NCBI GenBank assembly: GCA_018333635.1
Contig: JAGXTL010000042.1
Span: 1-64,000, forward strand
DNA: 64,000 nt
Direction of reading: 5' to 3'
Origin: Dethiobacter sp.
GTDB taxonomy: Bacteria; Bacillota; Dethiobacteria; Dethiobacterales; Dethiobacteraceae
Part shown: in pieces, positions 26,330 through 34,222 of the stretch
How the letters are laid out: each line of letters opens with the position of its first letter
Position numbering within the stretch: position 1 is the stretch's first letter
Position numbers and translations under genes: made by a program
The notes under the pieces: generated by a model
Told to the model about the DNA's origin: nothing
Databases searched by the model: none
The model's input: only the letters and a program-made list of their open reading frames with translations

Positions 26330-28954
26330 ATGTCGCAATGGTATAAACTTTCTACAGATGAAGTATGGGATTCTTTGGCCAGCTGCCGTGACGGTCTATC
26401 TGCCGAGGAAGCTGCGGAGCGTTTGCTACGCTACGGCACAAATGAATTAAAAGAAAAAACGAGAAGAACCTCCTTGATGATGTTTCTCGGCCAATTTAAT
26501 GATTTTTTAATTATTGTGTTGCTTGCGGCTGCAGTCATGGCCGGCTTGGCTGGTTCACCTAAAGATGCCATCGTGATTTTAACTGTGGTGGTGCTGAATG
26601 CTGTTATCGGTTTCATCCAGGAACACAAGGCAGAGAAAGCCATGGCGGCTTTAAAGAAGATGGCGGCTCCATCGGCTACCGTCATTAGAGGCGGTGAGAC
26701 GATACAAATTGGGGCTGCACTCCTGGTGCCCGGCGACATAGTGCTTCTTGATGCCGGCAGAGTGGTGCCGGCCGATATGCGTCTGGTGGAGACGGCGCAG
26801 TTGCAGGTTGAAGAAGCGGCGCTGACCGGAGAATCGATAGCTGTAGAGAAGTATACGGACTCTATCCTGACGGAAGGCGTTTTGCCTCTTGGTGATCGGA
26901 AGAACATGACATATAACGGCACTATTGTTGTTGGCGGCCGTGGCATAGGCGTGGTGGTGGCTACCGGTATGCAAACAGAGATCGGTAAAATTGCTGCCAT
27001 GCTTCAAGATGAGAAAGAAGTCAGGACGCCGCTGCAAAAACGGTTGGCTCAGTTTGCCAAAAAATTGGCCGGCGTCATTCTGCTTATCAGCGGCGTTGTT
27101 TTCACCATGGGTGTAATGCGTGGTGAAGACGTTGTGACCATGTTTCTTACCGGCATCTCGCTTGCTGTGGCGGCGATACCGGAAGCTTTGCCTGCCGTTA
27201 TTACGATTACGCTGGCTCTTGGTGCAAAAAAGATGGTTCGGCAAAACGCTTTGGTTCGCAAACTGGCGGCTGTGGAAACTTTGGGCTCGGTTACATTTAT
27301 CTGTTCAGATAAGACAGGCACGCTGACACTTAATCGGATGGAAGTTGAAGCTGTCTATAGTGGAGGCAGTCTCGTTTCTGACGGGGAAGTAGTTAACCAC
27401 AAACTGCTTCTTCATGCTATGGCTTTGAGCAACGACGCCCAGAACAGCTCTGGCGAAGAAGTTTTTGGCGATCCTACGGAAGTAGCACTCTACAATTTTG
27501 CCGGCAAACATGGTTTTCGTAAAAAAGAACTGGAGCTGCACTATCCGCGCAGCGGCGAGCTGCCATTTGACTCTGAGCGCAAGGCTATGACTACTTTCCA
27601 TCGTGCTTTAGACGGCCAATATCTTTCTTTTACCAAAGGCGCTGTGGAAATGCTGGTGGAAAAGTGCAATCTGATGCTGACTATTGATGGCCAGCAGGCA
27701 ATTGAGAGAGAAGATGTTTTGCAGGCTGCATCTCAAATGGCGGCCTCTGGTTTGAGGGTATTAGCTCTGGGGATGCGGCATTGGCTTGAACAGCCGGATG
27801 AGCTACAGCCGGCAGAAGTGGAAAGCGATTTAATTTTGCTTGGTCTGGTAGGCATTATGGACCCGCCGCGGGAGGAGGCTAGGGAAGCCGTTGCCATGTG
27901 CCGGACGGCTGGCATTGTTCCGGTGATGATTACCGGCGACCACCCGTTGACGGCAGAGGTTATTGCCAGGCGTCTGGGTATTTTGAATGACGAATCTGCT
28001 GCTGTGGTCACGGGCAGTGAGCTTGAGGAGATGTCAATGGCTGAATTCGCCGGCAGAGTAGAACAAATTCGGGTTTATGCGCGAGTAGCGCCGGAACAGA
28101 AGTTGAAAATAGTCAAAGCACTGCAAGAAAAAAATCAGTTTGTGGCCATGACCGGTGATGGCGTTAATGATGCCCCCGCCATTAAGCGGGCAGATATTGG
28201 CATTGCCATGGGTATTACCGGTACAGATGTTACTAAGGAAGCGTCGGCAATTATTTTGCTTGACGATAATTTTGCCACGATCGTTAAGGCAGTGCGGGAG
28301 GGCCGGCGGATCTACAACAATATCCTGAAGTTCATCAAGTACAGCATGACGGCAAATGCCGGCACCATTGTAGCCATTTTTTTTGCTCCTCTTCTCGGCC
28401 TGCCGCTGCCGCTTCTGCCTATCCAGATTCTTTGGCTGAACATGTTGACTGACAGCCTGCCCGGATTGGCTCTGGCCGGGGAGCCGGCGGAAAAGGATGT
28501 GATGCATAAGCCGCCGCGCAATCCGCAGGAAGGGGTTTTTGCCAGCGGCCGCGGCTTGTATATTGCTCGCTTTGGCCTGTTTGTCGGCGGTGCGGCGCTT
28601 TTTTTGCAAGCGCACGCTTATTATAGCGGCATGGCTTGGCAGACGATGGTTTTCACTTTCCTTGTTTTGAACAGGATGGGGGTGGCTTTGGCCGTTCGCT
28701 CCGATTATTTTTCGCTATGGCAGATGGGTCTTTTCAGCAATAAAGCGATCATGGCAGCCATAGCGCTGGTATTTATTTTGCAGCTGGCAGCAGTCTATCT
28801 GCCGTTCTTTAATTATATCTTTAGTACCGAGCCGCTGTCGCTGGCCGAGCTGGGGCTTGTACTGCTTCTTTCTCCTGTGACACTCTTAGCTGTGGAGGCG
28901 GAGAAGCTTTATCGGCGCCTTCGTGTGGCGCCGTTGTCTGCCGCCGGAAATTAG
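26330..28954 (+). CDS. P-type Ca2+-transporting ATPase
   Basis: Type II cation pump of 874 residues. Actuator TGES (ALTGESIAVEK, about 170), phosphorylation site CSDKTGTLT (Asp about 327), and hinge TGDGVNDAPA (about 607) are intact. Membrane helix 4 has IPEALPAVITITLALG and helix 6 has LWLNMLTDSLPGLAL, with the Asn, Thr and Asp that bind calcium. In helix 5 the SERCA sequence NVGE is NAGT here, so the Glu of site I is missing and one Ca2+ per cycle is likely, as in plasma-membrane-type pumps. Mn2+ is possible. ATG 26330 follows GAGGAGG. Confidence 0.92.
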   Translation: MSQWYKLSTDEVWDSLASCRDGLSAEEAAERLLRYGTNELKEKTRRTSLMMFLGQFNDFLIIVLLAAAVMAGLAGSPKDAIVILTVVVLNAVIGFIQEHKAEKAMAALKKMAAPSATVIRGGETIQIGAALLVPGDIVLLDAGRVVPADMRLVETAQLQVEEAALTGESIAVEKYTDSILTEGVLPLGDRKNMTYNGTIVVGGRGIGVVVATGMQTEIGKIAAMLQDEKEVRTPLQKRLAQFAKKLAGVILLISGVVFTMGVMRGEDVVTMFLTGISLAVAAIPEALPAVITITLALGAKKMVRQNALVRKLAAVETLGSVTFICSDKTGTLTLNRMEVEAVYSGGSLVSDGEVVNHKLLLHAMALSNDAQNSSGEEVFGDPTEVALYNFAGKHGFRKKELELHYPRSGELPFDSERKAMTTFHRALDGQYLSFTKGAVEMLVEKCNLMLTIDGQQAIEREDVLQAASQMAASGLRVLALGMRHWLEQPDELQPAEVESDLILLGLVGIMDPPREEAREAVAMCRTAGIVPVMITGDHPLTAEVIARRLGILNDESAAVVTGSELEEMSMAEFAGRVEQIRVYARVAPEQKLKIVKALQEKNQFVAMTGDGVNDAPAIKRADIGIAMGITGTDVTKEASAIILLDDNFATIVKAVREGRRIYNNILKFIKYSMTANAGTIVAIFFAPLLGLPLPLLPIQILWLNMLTDSLPGLALAGEPAEKDVMHKPPRNPQEGVFASGRGLYIARFGLFVGGAALFLQAHAYYSGMAWQTMVFTFLVLNRMGVALAVRSDYFSLWQMGLFSNKAIMAAIALVFILQLAAVYLPFFNYIFSTEPLSLAELGLVLLLSPVTLLAVEAEKLYRRLRVAPLSAAGN

Positions 28955-29028
28955 CTTCTGTCGGCTTAGAAGAAAGTCTCGTTAAGTGCGGAACTGTTTG
29001 GCTCTGTAGGATGAAGGAGGCGACAGAT

Positions 29029-29664
29029 TTGAAAAAGGTTAATATTTCCTCAAGCGAAGCTGAACTAACGCGTGATCTGGAGCGCTATAGGGAAAAAGCA
29101 TTGGCATTAGGAGCGACTAACGCTTGCCTGGTGCGCGCGTCGCAGATCCCTGTAGATGAAGCGGTCGTCTTGAAGTGTCAGATTCCCAGATGCTTTGGCT
29201 TCGGGGTTTCTGCCAACTGTCCTCCTCATACGCTAAAACCTGAGGAGTTGCGGCAGCATCTGAAAAAATATTCCTGGGCAGTTTTTTTTAGCATGGATGT
29301 GCCCCCGGAAGTTATCGTTCGGGACAAGGCTACAATTAAGGAAAGAGTGTCAGCTTATCAGGATATTAGTAAAATTGCGAGTGCTCTTGAGTCGCTTGCT
29401 TTTTATGACGGTTACTATTTAGCCTTTGCCCTAGGGGCCGGTTCATGCCGGCATACGTTTTGCGGCAAGGAGGAAGGGTGCTTGGCATTACAGGGAAAGA
29501 AGTGCCGTTTTGCGCTGATTGCCAGACCTTCGATGGAAGCTGTTGGGATTGATGTTTTCCAGTTGGCGGCGCGGCAGGGGTGGGAGATTTATCCAATCGG
29601 CAGCAGCATTAAGGCAGACAATGTGCCTAAGGGCGTTCTGGCTGGCATAGTTATTATCAAGTAG
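29029..29664 (+). CDS. DUF2284 predicted metal-binding protein
   Basis: About 211 residues. Cysteine-rich signatures CQIPRCFGFGVSANCPPHT near the N-terminus and CRHTFCGKEEGCLALQGKKC in the middle fit DUF2284, a family thought to bind a metal or Fe-S centre and often linked with corrinoid or radical SAM metabolism. No biochemical role is known. An in-frame ATG at 29011 contains the ribosome site AAGGAGG, so TTG at 29029, eight bases after it, is preferred. Confidence 0.8.
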   Translation: MKKVNISSSEAELTRDLERYREKALALGATNACLVRASQIPVDEAVVLKCQIPRCFGFGVSANCPPHTLKPEELRQHLKKYSWAVFFSMDVPPEVIVRDKATIKERVSAYQDISKIASALESLAFYDGYYLAFALGAGSCRHTFCGKEEGCLALQGKKCRFALIARPSMEAVGIDVFQLAARQGWEIYPIGSSIKADNVPKGVLAGIVIIK

Positions 29665-29679
29665 TTCACTTGCAATAAA

Positions 29680-29719
29680 CAAAGCCCCCGGTTGCCTAAC
29701 GGCAAAACCAAGGGCTTTC
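29680..29719. terminator. Terminator-like hairpin between convergent genes
   Basis: AAAGCCC at 29681-29687 pairs with GGGCTTT at 29712-29718, with inner GGTTGCC/GGCAAAACC pairing. The minus-strand T tract (TTTGTTTATT) is the better one. Confidence 0.55.
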
Positions 29720-29829
29720 ATGTTGACAGGCTACGCAAAGCATATTTCTCAGTAAAGCGTCGTGCAACGAATAATACTTGCGGTTGGAGAGAGGATAGAA
29801 ATTAGTCGCCTGCTCCTGCCTTCTTTTGT

Positions 29830-30210
29830 TTACGAATCTCTGACGACACCATTCTCAATGATATATGGTCTGCCGCTGGACGGGCAGCGCAGGTCTATAG
29901 TTTCCACAAATGGTTTTTGGTCAGCACCTGTTTCCAATAACTGACTAAGTTCGGTAGGGTACACGCCAAAAGCTGCTTGATATCTGTCGACGCCAGCCTG
30001 GAGAAAGGCGATGTTTTCTGCGCAGACATTGCCTGAGGGCACCCCGCTCGAAGTTGTGCTTGCAGCACTATAGACAATAAAACCAACTAAAAGGATGCCG
30101 ATAACGATGGCAATTGTTGTTGGAGAAAGCGAGTTCTTTTTTTTAGGCACACTTTTTTTCGAGCCGCCTGACTTTTTAGCAGTCTGTTTAGACACAGTTT
30201 TTTTCTCCAC
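29830..30210 (-). CDS. Membrane-anchored pseudopilin-like protein
   Basis: A 126-residue protein with a Lys/Ser-rich cytoplasmic tail (about 1-28), one membrane helix (TIAIVIGILLVGFIVYSAAS, about 32-51) and a C-terminal domain. The C-terminal part has ENIAFLQAGVDRYQAAFGVYPTELSQLLE and DLRCPSSGRPYI, which resembles the globular part of type II/IV pseudopilins such as ComGC or GspG. The usual prepilin peptidase site (G|FTLIE) is absent; the long basic tail replaces it. No other pilus gene is near. GAGGGGAG precedes ATG. Confidence 0.5.
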   Translation of the reverse strand: MEKKTVSKQTAKKSGGSKKSVPKKKNSLSPTTIAIVIGILLVGFIVYSAASTTSSGVPSGNVCAENIAFLQAGVDRYQAAFGVYPTELSQLLETGADQKPFVETIDLRCPSSGRPYIIENGVVRDS

Positions 30211-30291
30211 TTTGCTTCTCCCCTCTAGGACGTTTTTCTGGAAACGCTAGAGTGATTATAGCAATTTTTCGTCATGCTTGTCAACTGGCTG

Positions 30292-30825
30292 CTATGCTTT
30301 GCGGCGCATCCTTAGTATGGCTAACGCCCCGATTAGCGCGGCTGAAACCAGAGCTATGCCAAAATAAATCGTATTACTTGGATCTGCAGCTAAATCTGTA
30401 TCAGTAGCACGAACAGGTTCTGCCGTAGGAGCATTTTCCGTCATAAGAATTCGTGCTTGGGGGTCTTCAGGAGCAAGTCTATTGTCTTCTGCTTCTAAAG
30501 CTTTCAGTTCATCAGCCGTTAGTACAGTTTTTTGGTCTACTCTTACCGGCACTTGCACTTTTTGCTCACTTGCCAGTCCCCGGTCAATGACAGCTTCTAC
30601 CATATACACTTCAACTTTAGCGTTCCAAAATTCACGCAGCCAGCCATCTTCGATGGCTATGGCGATTGCATCAGTGTTGTGCGTTTCCGCAAGGTGTTTC
30701 ACAGCGATCGCTCTTAATTCTTCACTGATTGCGGGGTCCAGTACTTTGAGGACAGCCATGGTAGGTGTTGCCATTATTAACAGTAATCCGCAAATAACAG
30801 CAAGCATAAAAGATTTTTTACTCAT
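30292..30825 (-). CDS. Exported hypothetical protein with C-terminal anchor
   Basis: About 177 residues. A signal peptide (MSKKSFMLAVICGLLLIMATPTM), a mixed alpha/beta region of about 110 residues, an acidic, threonine-rich linker, then one membrane helix (TIYFGIALVSAALIGALAI) and a basic end RMRRKA. This is the layout of a surface protein held by a C-terminal helix, without an LPxTG sortase motif. A longer frame opens at 30873, but GGAGG lies just before ATG 30825. No family was recognised. Confidence 0.6.
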   Translation of the reverse strand: MSKKSFMLAVICGLLLIMATPTMAVLKVLDPAISEELRAIAVKHLAETHNTDAIAIAIEDGWLREFWNAKVEVYMVEAVIDRGLASEQKVQVPVRVDQKTVLTADELKALEAEDNRLAPEDPQARILMTENAPTAEPVRATDTDLAADPSNTIYFGIALVSAALIGALAILRMRRKA

Positions 30826-31015
30826 TTTGGTACCTCCAATAATTTTATTTACCGGTTTAGACGAATGAAACAAATATTTGTTCCGTAAAGTTGCTAAAAG
30901 ATATGGAATGTGCCTTATTTGCCGGAGCGGCAGCTTGAACTTGTGTATTGCACATAATTGTGCTAACTTTACTACAAGATAGTTTAATAAGCTACAGGTA
31001 TGCGGGGGTAGTTTC

Positions 31016-31864
31016 GTGGAAAAACAAATCTATAAAAATCGCAAAATTGTTCTCTTGACCAAACATAAAAAGGAGGAAGCGATTAAGCCAATCCTCGAAA
31101 AAGCTACAGGTTGCAGGTTAATTATTGAATCTGGTTTTGATACAGATATATTTGGAACTTTTTCCAGAGATATAACCAGAACTAAATCACAACTAGAGAC
31201 GGCCAGGCTTAAGATTAGAGAGGGGATGTTGCTCTCAGGGCTGGATATTGGTATCGCCAGTGAAGGAAGTTTTGGTCCTCATCCATTTATTCCGGCACCA
31301 TGGAACATTGAATTGGTGCTTTTGTTTGATCAGCAGGAAAACTTTGAGCTGTACGGTATCCATGAAAGCGGCGAGACAAATTTTGCTCAGCTAACAACGG
31401 CTAGCTTTGAGGAGGCGCTAAGCTTCGCAAATAAGAGTGGTTTTCCAGAGCATTTTTTAATTATCAGGCCGGATGATAGTGAGTCTGAGCAAATAATTAA
31501 AGGGATCAATAATTATGAATGGCTAAAAGAGGCGTTTGCATGGTGTGTCGCAGAATCTCATTCAGGTAAAGTGTTCATCGAAACCGATATGAGGGCACAT
31601 GCAAACCCAATCAGAATGGAGAATATTAAAAAAGCAACAGAGGACTTGATTGAGAAATTGCACAATTTTTGTCCAAATTGTACGGCACCAGGCTTCATTG
31701 TCAGTGAAAGAATTAAGGGACTGCCCTGTGAATTATGTGGGCTCCCCAGTGATTTAGTCCTAAAAAATAGTAGTAAATGCCGTAAATGCAGTTATGTTCT
31801 AGAGCGGTTACATCCAAATGGACAATTTGCTGCGGCCAAGTATTGCCATTTTTGCAACCCGTAG
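31016..31864 (+). CDS. DUF6671-like protein with C-terminal zinc ribbons
   Basis: A 282-residue protein. The N-terminal two thirds include KIVLLTKHKKEEAI, FGTFSRDITRTKSQLETARLK and IASEGSFGPHPFIPAPWNIE, which match my recollection of the DUF6671 family; function unknown. The C-terminus has CPNCTAPGF, CELCG, CRKCSY and CHFC pairs that should form two zinc ribbons. Start is GTG with GCGGGGG upstream. It is monocistronic, followed by a terminator at 31944. Confidence 0.65.
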   Translation: MEKQIYKNRKIVLLTKHKKEEAIKPILEKATGCRLIIESGFDTDIFGTFSRDITRTKSQLETARLKIREGMLLSGLDIGIASEGSFGPHPFIPAPWNIELVLLFDQQENFELYGIHESGETNFAQLTTASFEEALSFANKSGFPEHFLIIRPDDSESEQIIKGINNYEWLKEAFAWCVAESHSGKVFIETDMRAHANPIRMENIKKATEDLIEKLHNFCPNCTAPGFIVSERIKGLPCELCGLPSDLVLKNSSKCRKCSYVLERLHPNGQFAAAKYCHFCNP

Positions 31865-31943
31865 CTTGGCAGATATATTTTTCGGCAGTTTCACAGGGTG
31901 CCTGCCTCTTAATCTCTATTACGGTAGCTTTTTGGCAACAAGA

Positions 31944-31986
31944 AAGAAGTGCCCACCTCTCCGGAGAGAAAGGGCACTTCTTTTTT
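31944..31986. terminator. Terminator between convergent genes
   Basis: AAGAAGTGCCC pairs with GGGCACTTCTT, followed by T6, with A-rich flank on the other side. It can serve the gene ending at 31864 and nrfA ending at 32021. Confidence 0.85.
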
Positions 31987-32020
31987 GTGCTTATGCAACC
32001 AGAAGAACCGTTCCCCTGGT

Positions 32021-33271
32021 TTATGGTGTAGCTTGTTCCGTTAAGTTTGCCATTTCTTGTGTTGCCGTGCGGGCAGCTTTCAGAATGCGCCTTCCTTCGG
32101 CAGCATTGTGAAAGCCGGTGCTGTTTTCCACCAGGAACCAATCCAGGAAAAGTTGTGCTTCACGGTGTTTCGCTTGAGCTTGTCTAACTAATTCCTGATC
32201 AACATTGGGCGTACGACGTGCATCACGCAAGGCGTTGATTGCTTTTTCCAATTCCAAGCCTATTTCGTTAGCACTGGAACGCAGTTCGCCTTGGATGTCC
32301 TCTGTCCTTGTTCTGATTTCCGCCAAGTCCGCGTGGCAGCTTTGGCAGGAGGCTTCCATGTGTTTGAGCGGGCTGGCCAGCCAGTGCTGCGTATACTCTT
32401 TCCCTTGTGCATCTTTAACAGTGGGCATGTGGCAATCAGCACAGGTGAGTCCCAGATTAGCATGGATGCTGCCCTGGTAAAACTCAAACTCAGGATGCTG
32501 TACCTTGTGAACGCCGGCACCGGTGCGGGGATGAGTCCAGTCCGAGAAGTTCTCCGCATTAAAGTGTGCCAATGCGTCTTCCGGACGGAAACCTTGGCTC
32601 CAGGGGAAAACTACTTTATTTTGCGTGAACGGTCCTTCAAAATAGTATTCGGCGTGGCATTGTGCACAGACAAGGGAGCGCATATCAAAGTCGGCTAGTG
32701 TTTTCCCCTGAGCCACAATGGCTTCCTCCAGCCAAGGACGGGTAAGGCGCAAGGCAAAATCCGGGCTGTCCGGGTCGTGGCAGTCAATACAGGCAACAGG
32801 GTGTGCCGTTTTTTTGGCCGCCTCACTCCATGGCATGGTGTCAAACTCTACCTGACCATATTCTGCAACCAGCGCTGGGTAGTCGGCAGACTTACAGGCT
32901 AAACACACGCCGCCAAACTTGGGTCGTCCTGTAATCAGCGTGTCTTCAATTGTATACATGTGACCGCGCGATTCGCGGAAGTCAAACCAAAAGCCGAAGC
33001 CATGGTACATGGTGCGCATAAAGGGATATGCGTCCAGCTTTTGATAGGGTACCGAACCGGCAAAGGCTGTCGCCTCCTCTTCCTTTGTGCGCAGATAGCT
33101 GGCTACCTGAGCGGGAAACTGAGTTTGCCAATATTCAACAGCCGCTTGAGTAACGGGTGCTGCCGGCGGCGTGTCTACCGGTGTGGCTGCGGGCTGACAA
33201 CCGGACGCCAGAACCAATAACAATAAAGCAAGTGGAAGGAATAACTTTTTTAAGCCAGTAATTCTATTCAA
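32021..33271 (-). CDS. nrfA: Ammonia-forming cytochrome c nitrite reductase NrfA, lipoprotein form
   Basis: Pentaheme enzyme that reduces nitrite to ammonium outside the membrane. Five heme motifs are visible: the active-site CLACK (about 123-127, Lys-ligated) and CIDCH, CAQCH, CADCH and CQSCH (about 161, 202, 277, 309). The calcium and catalytic residues fit EYYF after the third heme and KVQH (about 256-259), with the catalytic Arg in SRGHMYTIED. The N-terminus is a lipoprotein signal (LLLVLASGC, Cys 25). No nrfH quinol dehydrogenase is encoded in the window, so the electron donor is unknown. A DUF3365 two-component system lies immediately upstream. Confidence 0.95.
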   Translation of the reverse strand: MNRITGLKKLFLPLALLLLVLASGCQPAATPVDTPPAAPVTQAAVEYWQTQFPAQVASYLRTKEEEATAFAGSVPYQKLDAYPFMRTMYHGFGFWFDFRESRGHMYTIEDTLITGRPKFGGVCLACKSADYPALVAEYGQVEFDTMPWSEAAKKTAHPVACIDCHDPDSPDFALRLTRPWLEEAIVAQGKTLADFDMRSLVCAQCHAEYYFEGPFTQNKVVFPWSQGFRPEDALAHFNAENFSDWTHPRTGAGVHKVQHPEFEFYQGSIHANLGLTCADCHMPTVKDAQGKEYTQHWLASPLKHMEASCQSCHADLAEIRTRTEDIQGELRSSANEIGLELEKAINALRDARRTPNVDQELVRQAQAKHREAQLFLDWFLVENSTGFHNAAEGRRILKAARTATQEMANLTEQATP

Positions 33272-33425
33272 TTTCTACAACCTCCCCTTTTTTAGAATAC
33301 TTTTACAATTCTCTCGAGATTAAGTCAGCGGTGACGTAATAAGCAGACTCTCCATTCATCCCCCCCTGCTTCGGATAACTCTTGTCTTATCAGCACTATG
33401 ACACATATTTCACATGCTTGTCGAC

Positions 33426-33469
33426 ATTATACAGCAGGGAAATTAATATTCTCTTAACCTTACATTAAC
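33426..33469 (-). promoter_or_regulatory. nrfA promoter with tandem response-regulator half-sites
   Basis: On the minus strand GTTAATGTAAGGTTAAG holds two GTTAA half-sites exactly 11 bp apart (33469-33454). They directly abut a poor -35 (AGAGAA, 33454-33449), which is 17 bp from TATAAT (33431-33426). This is the layout of an OmpR/PhoB-type activated promoter. The response regulator encoded 225 bp away is the obvious candidate. Confidence 0.6.
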
Positions 33470-33495
33470 AAATTGTTATAATTCGTCTAAAATAG

Positions 33496-34188
33496 TTACA
33501 ATTTGTTCCCGGTAGTGAATTTATAACCGATGCCGCGGACAGTTAGCAAGTATTGAGGTTTTGCCGGATCTTTCTCGATTTTTTGTCGGAGGCGGTTGAT
33601 AAAGACGTTTACCGCATTGCTATCCCCGATATAAGGCTCATCTTCCGTCAGTTTTAGCAGTTGTTCCCGCGTTAGAATCTGCCCTGCGTGCCGGATAAAG
33701 ATGGCCAGCAATTTAAATTCTTTTGGCGTCAAATCCACCCGCTGGCCTCGCACGAAGAGCCGGTGGGCAGTAAAATTCAGCTCCACGTCTGCGATGCGGA
33801 TGCTATCCCCTTGATGCTTGGTTTTTTGGCTTCTTTTCAGGACAGCTTTTGCTCTCAGCGCCAGCTCTTGCGGGCTGAAAGGTTTGGCAACGTAGTCGTC
33901 GGCTTCCAGGGTAAAACCTATGGTCTTATCTAGCAGTTCGTCTTTAGCCGAGAGGATAATCACAGGCGTGTCATATCTTTTGCGGATTGCTCTCAGGAAA
34001 TCAAAACCGTCCATTTCCGGCATCATCACATCTAAAATTACCAGGTCCGGTTTTTCCGCGAAGAAGCAGGCCAGAGCTTCCTGGCCATTTTCTGCCTCTA
34101 CCACTGCAAAGCCTTCCTTGAGCAGAATCTGCTGCAAGATGCGTCTGATTTTGCTTTCATCATCTACAACCAGTACCTTTTTAGACAC
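33496..34188 (-). CDS. OmpR-family response regulator
   Basis: A 230-residue regulator: receiver domain with DDE near the N-terminus, phospho-acceptor Asp in LVILDVMMPEMDGF (about 54) and Lys in AKPFSPQEL (about 103), then a winged-helix DNA-binding domain with LTPKEFKLLAIF and INRLRQKIEKDP. It is encoded 34 bp downstream of the DUF3365 histidine kinase and upstream of nrfA on the same strand. It is therefore likely to activate nrfA. It is clearly paralogous to the regulator at 62860. Confidence 0.95.
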   Translation of the reverse strand: MSKKVLVVDDESKIRRILQQILLKEGFAVVEAENGQEALACFFAEKPDLVILDVMMPEMDGFDFLRAIRKRYDTPVIILSAKDELLDKTIGFTLEADDYVAKPFSPQELALRAKAVLKRSQKTKHQGDSIRIADVELNFTAHRLFVRGQRVDLTPKEFKLLAIFIRHAGQILTREQLLKLTEDEPYIGDSNAVNVFINRLRQKIEKDPAKPQYLLTVRGIGYKFTTGNKL

Positions 34189-34222
34189 ATCTTTGCCCTC
34201 CCACAGGTAGTAGTTCAGACGG

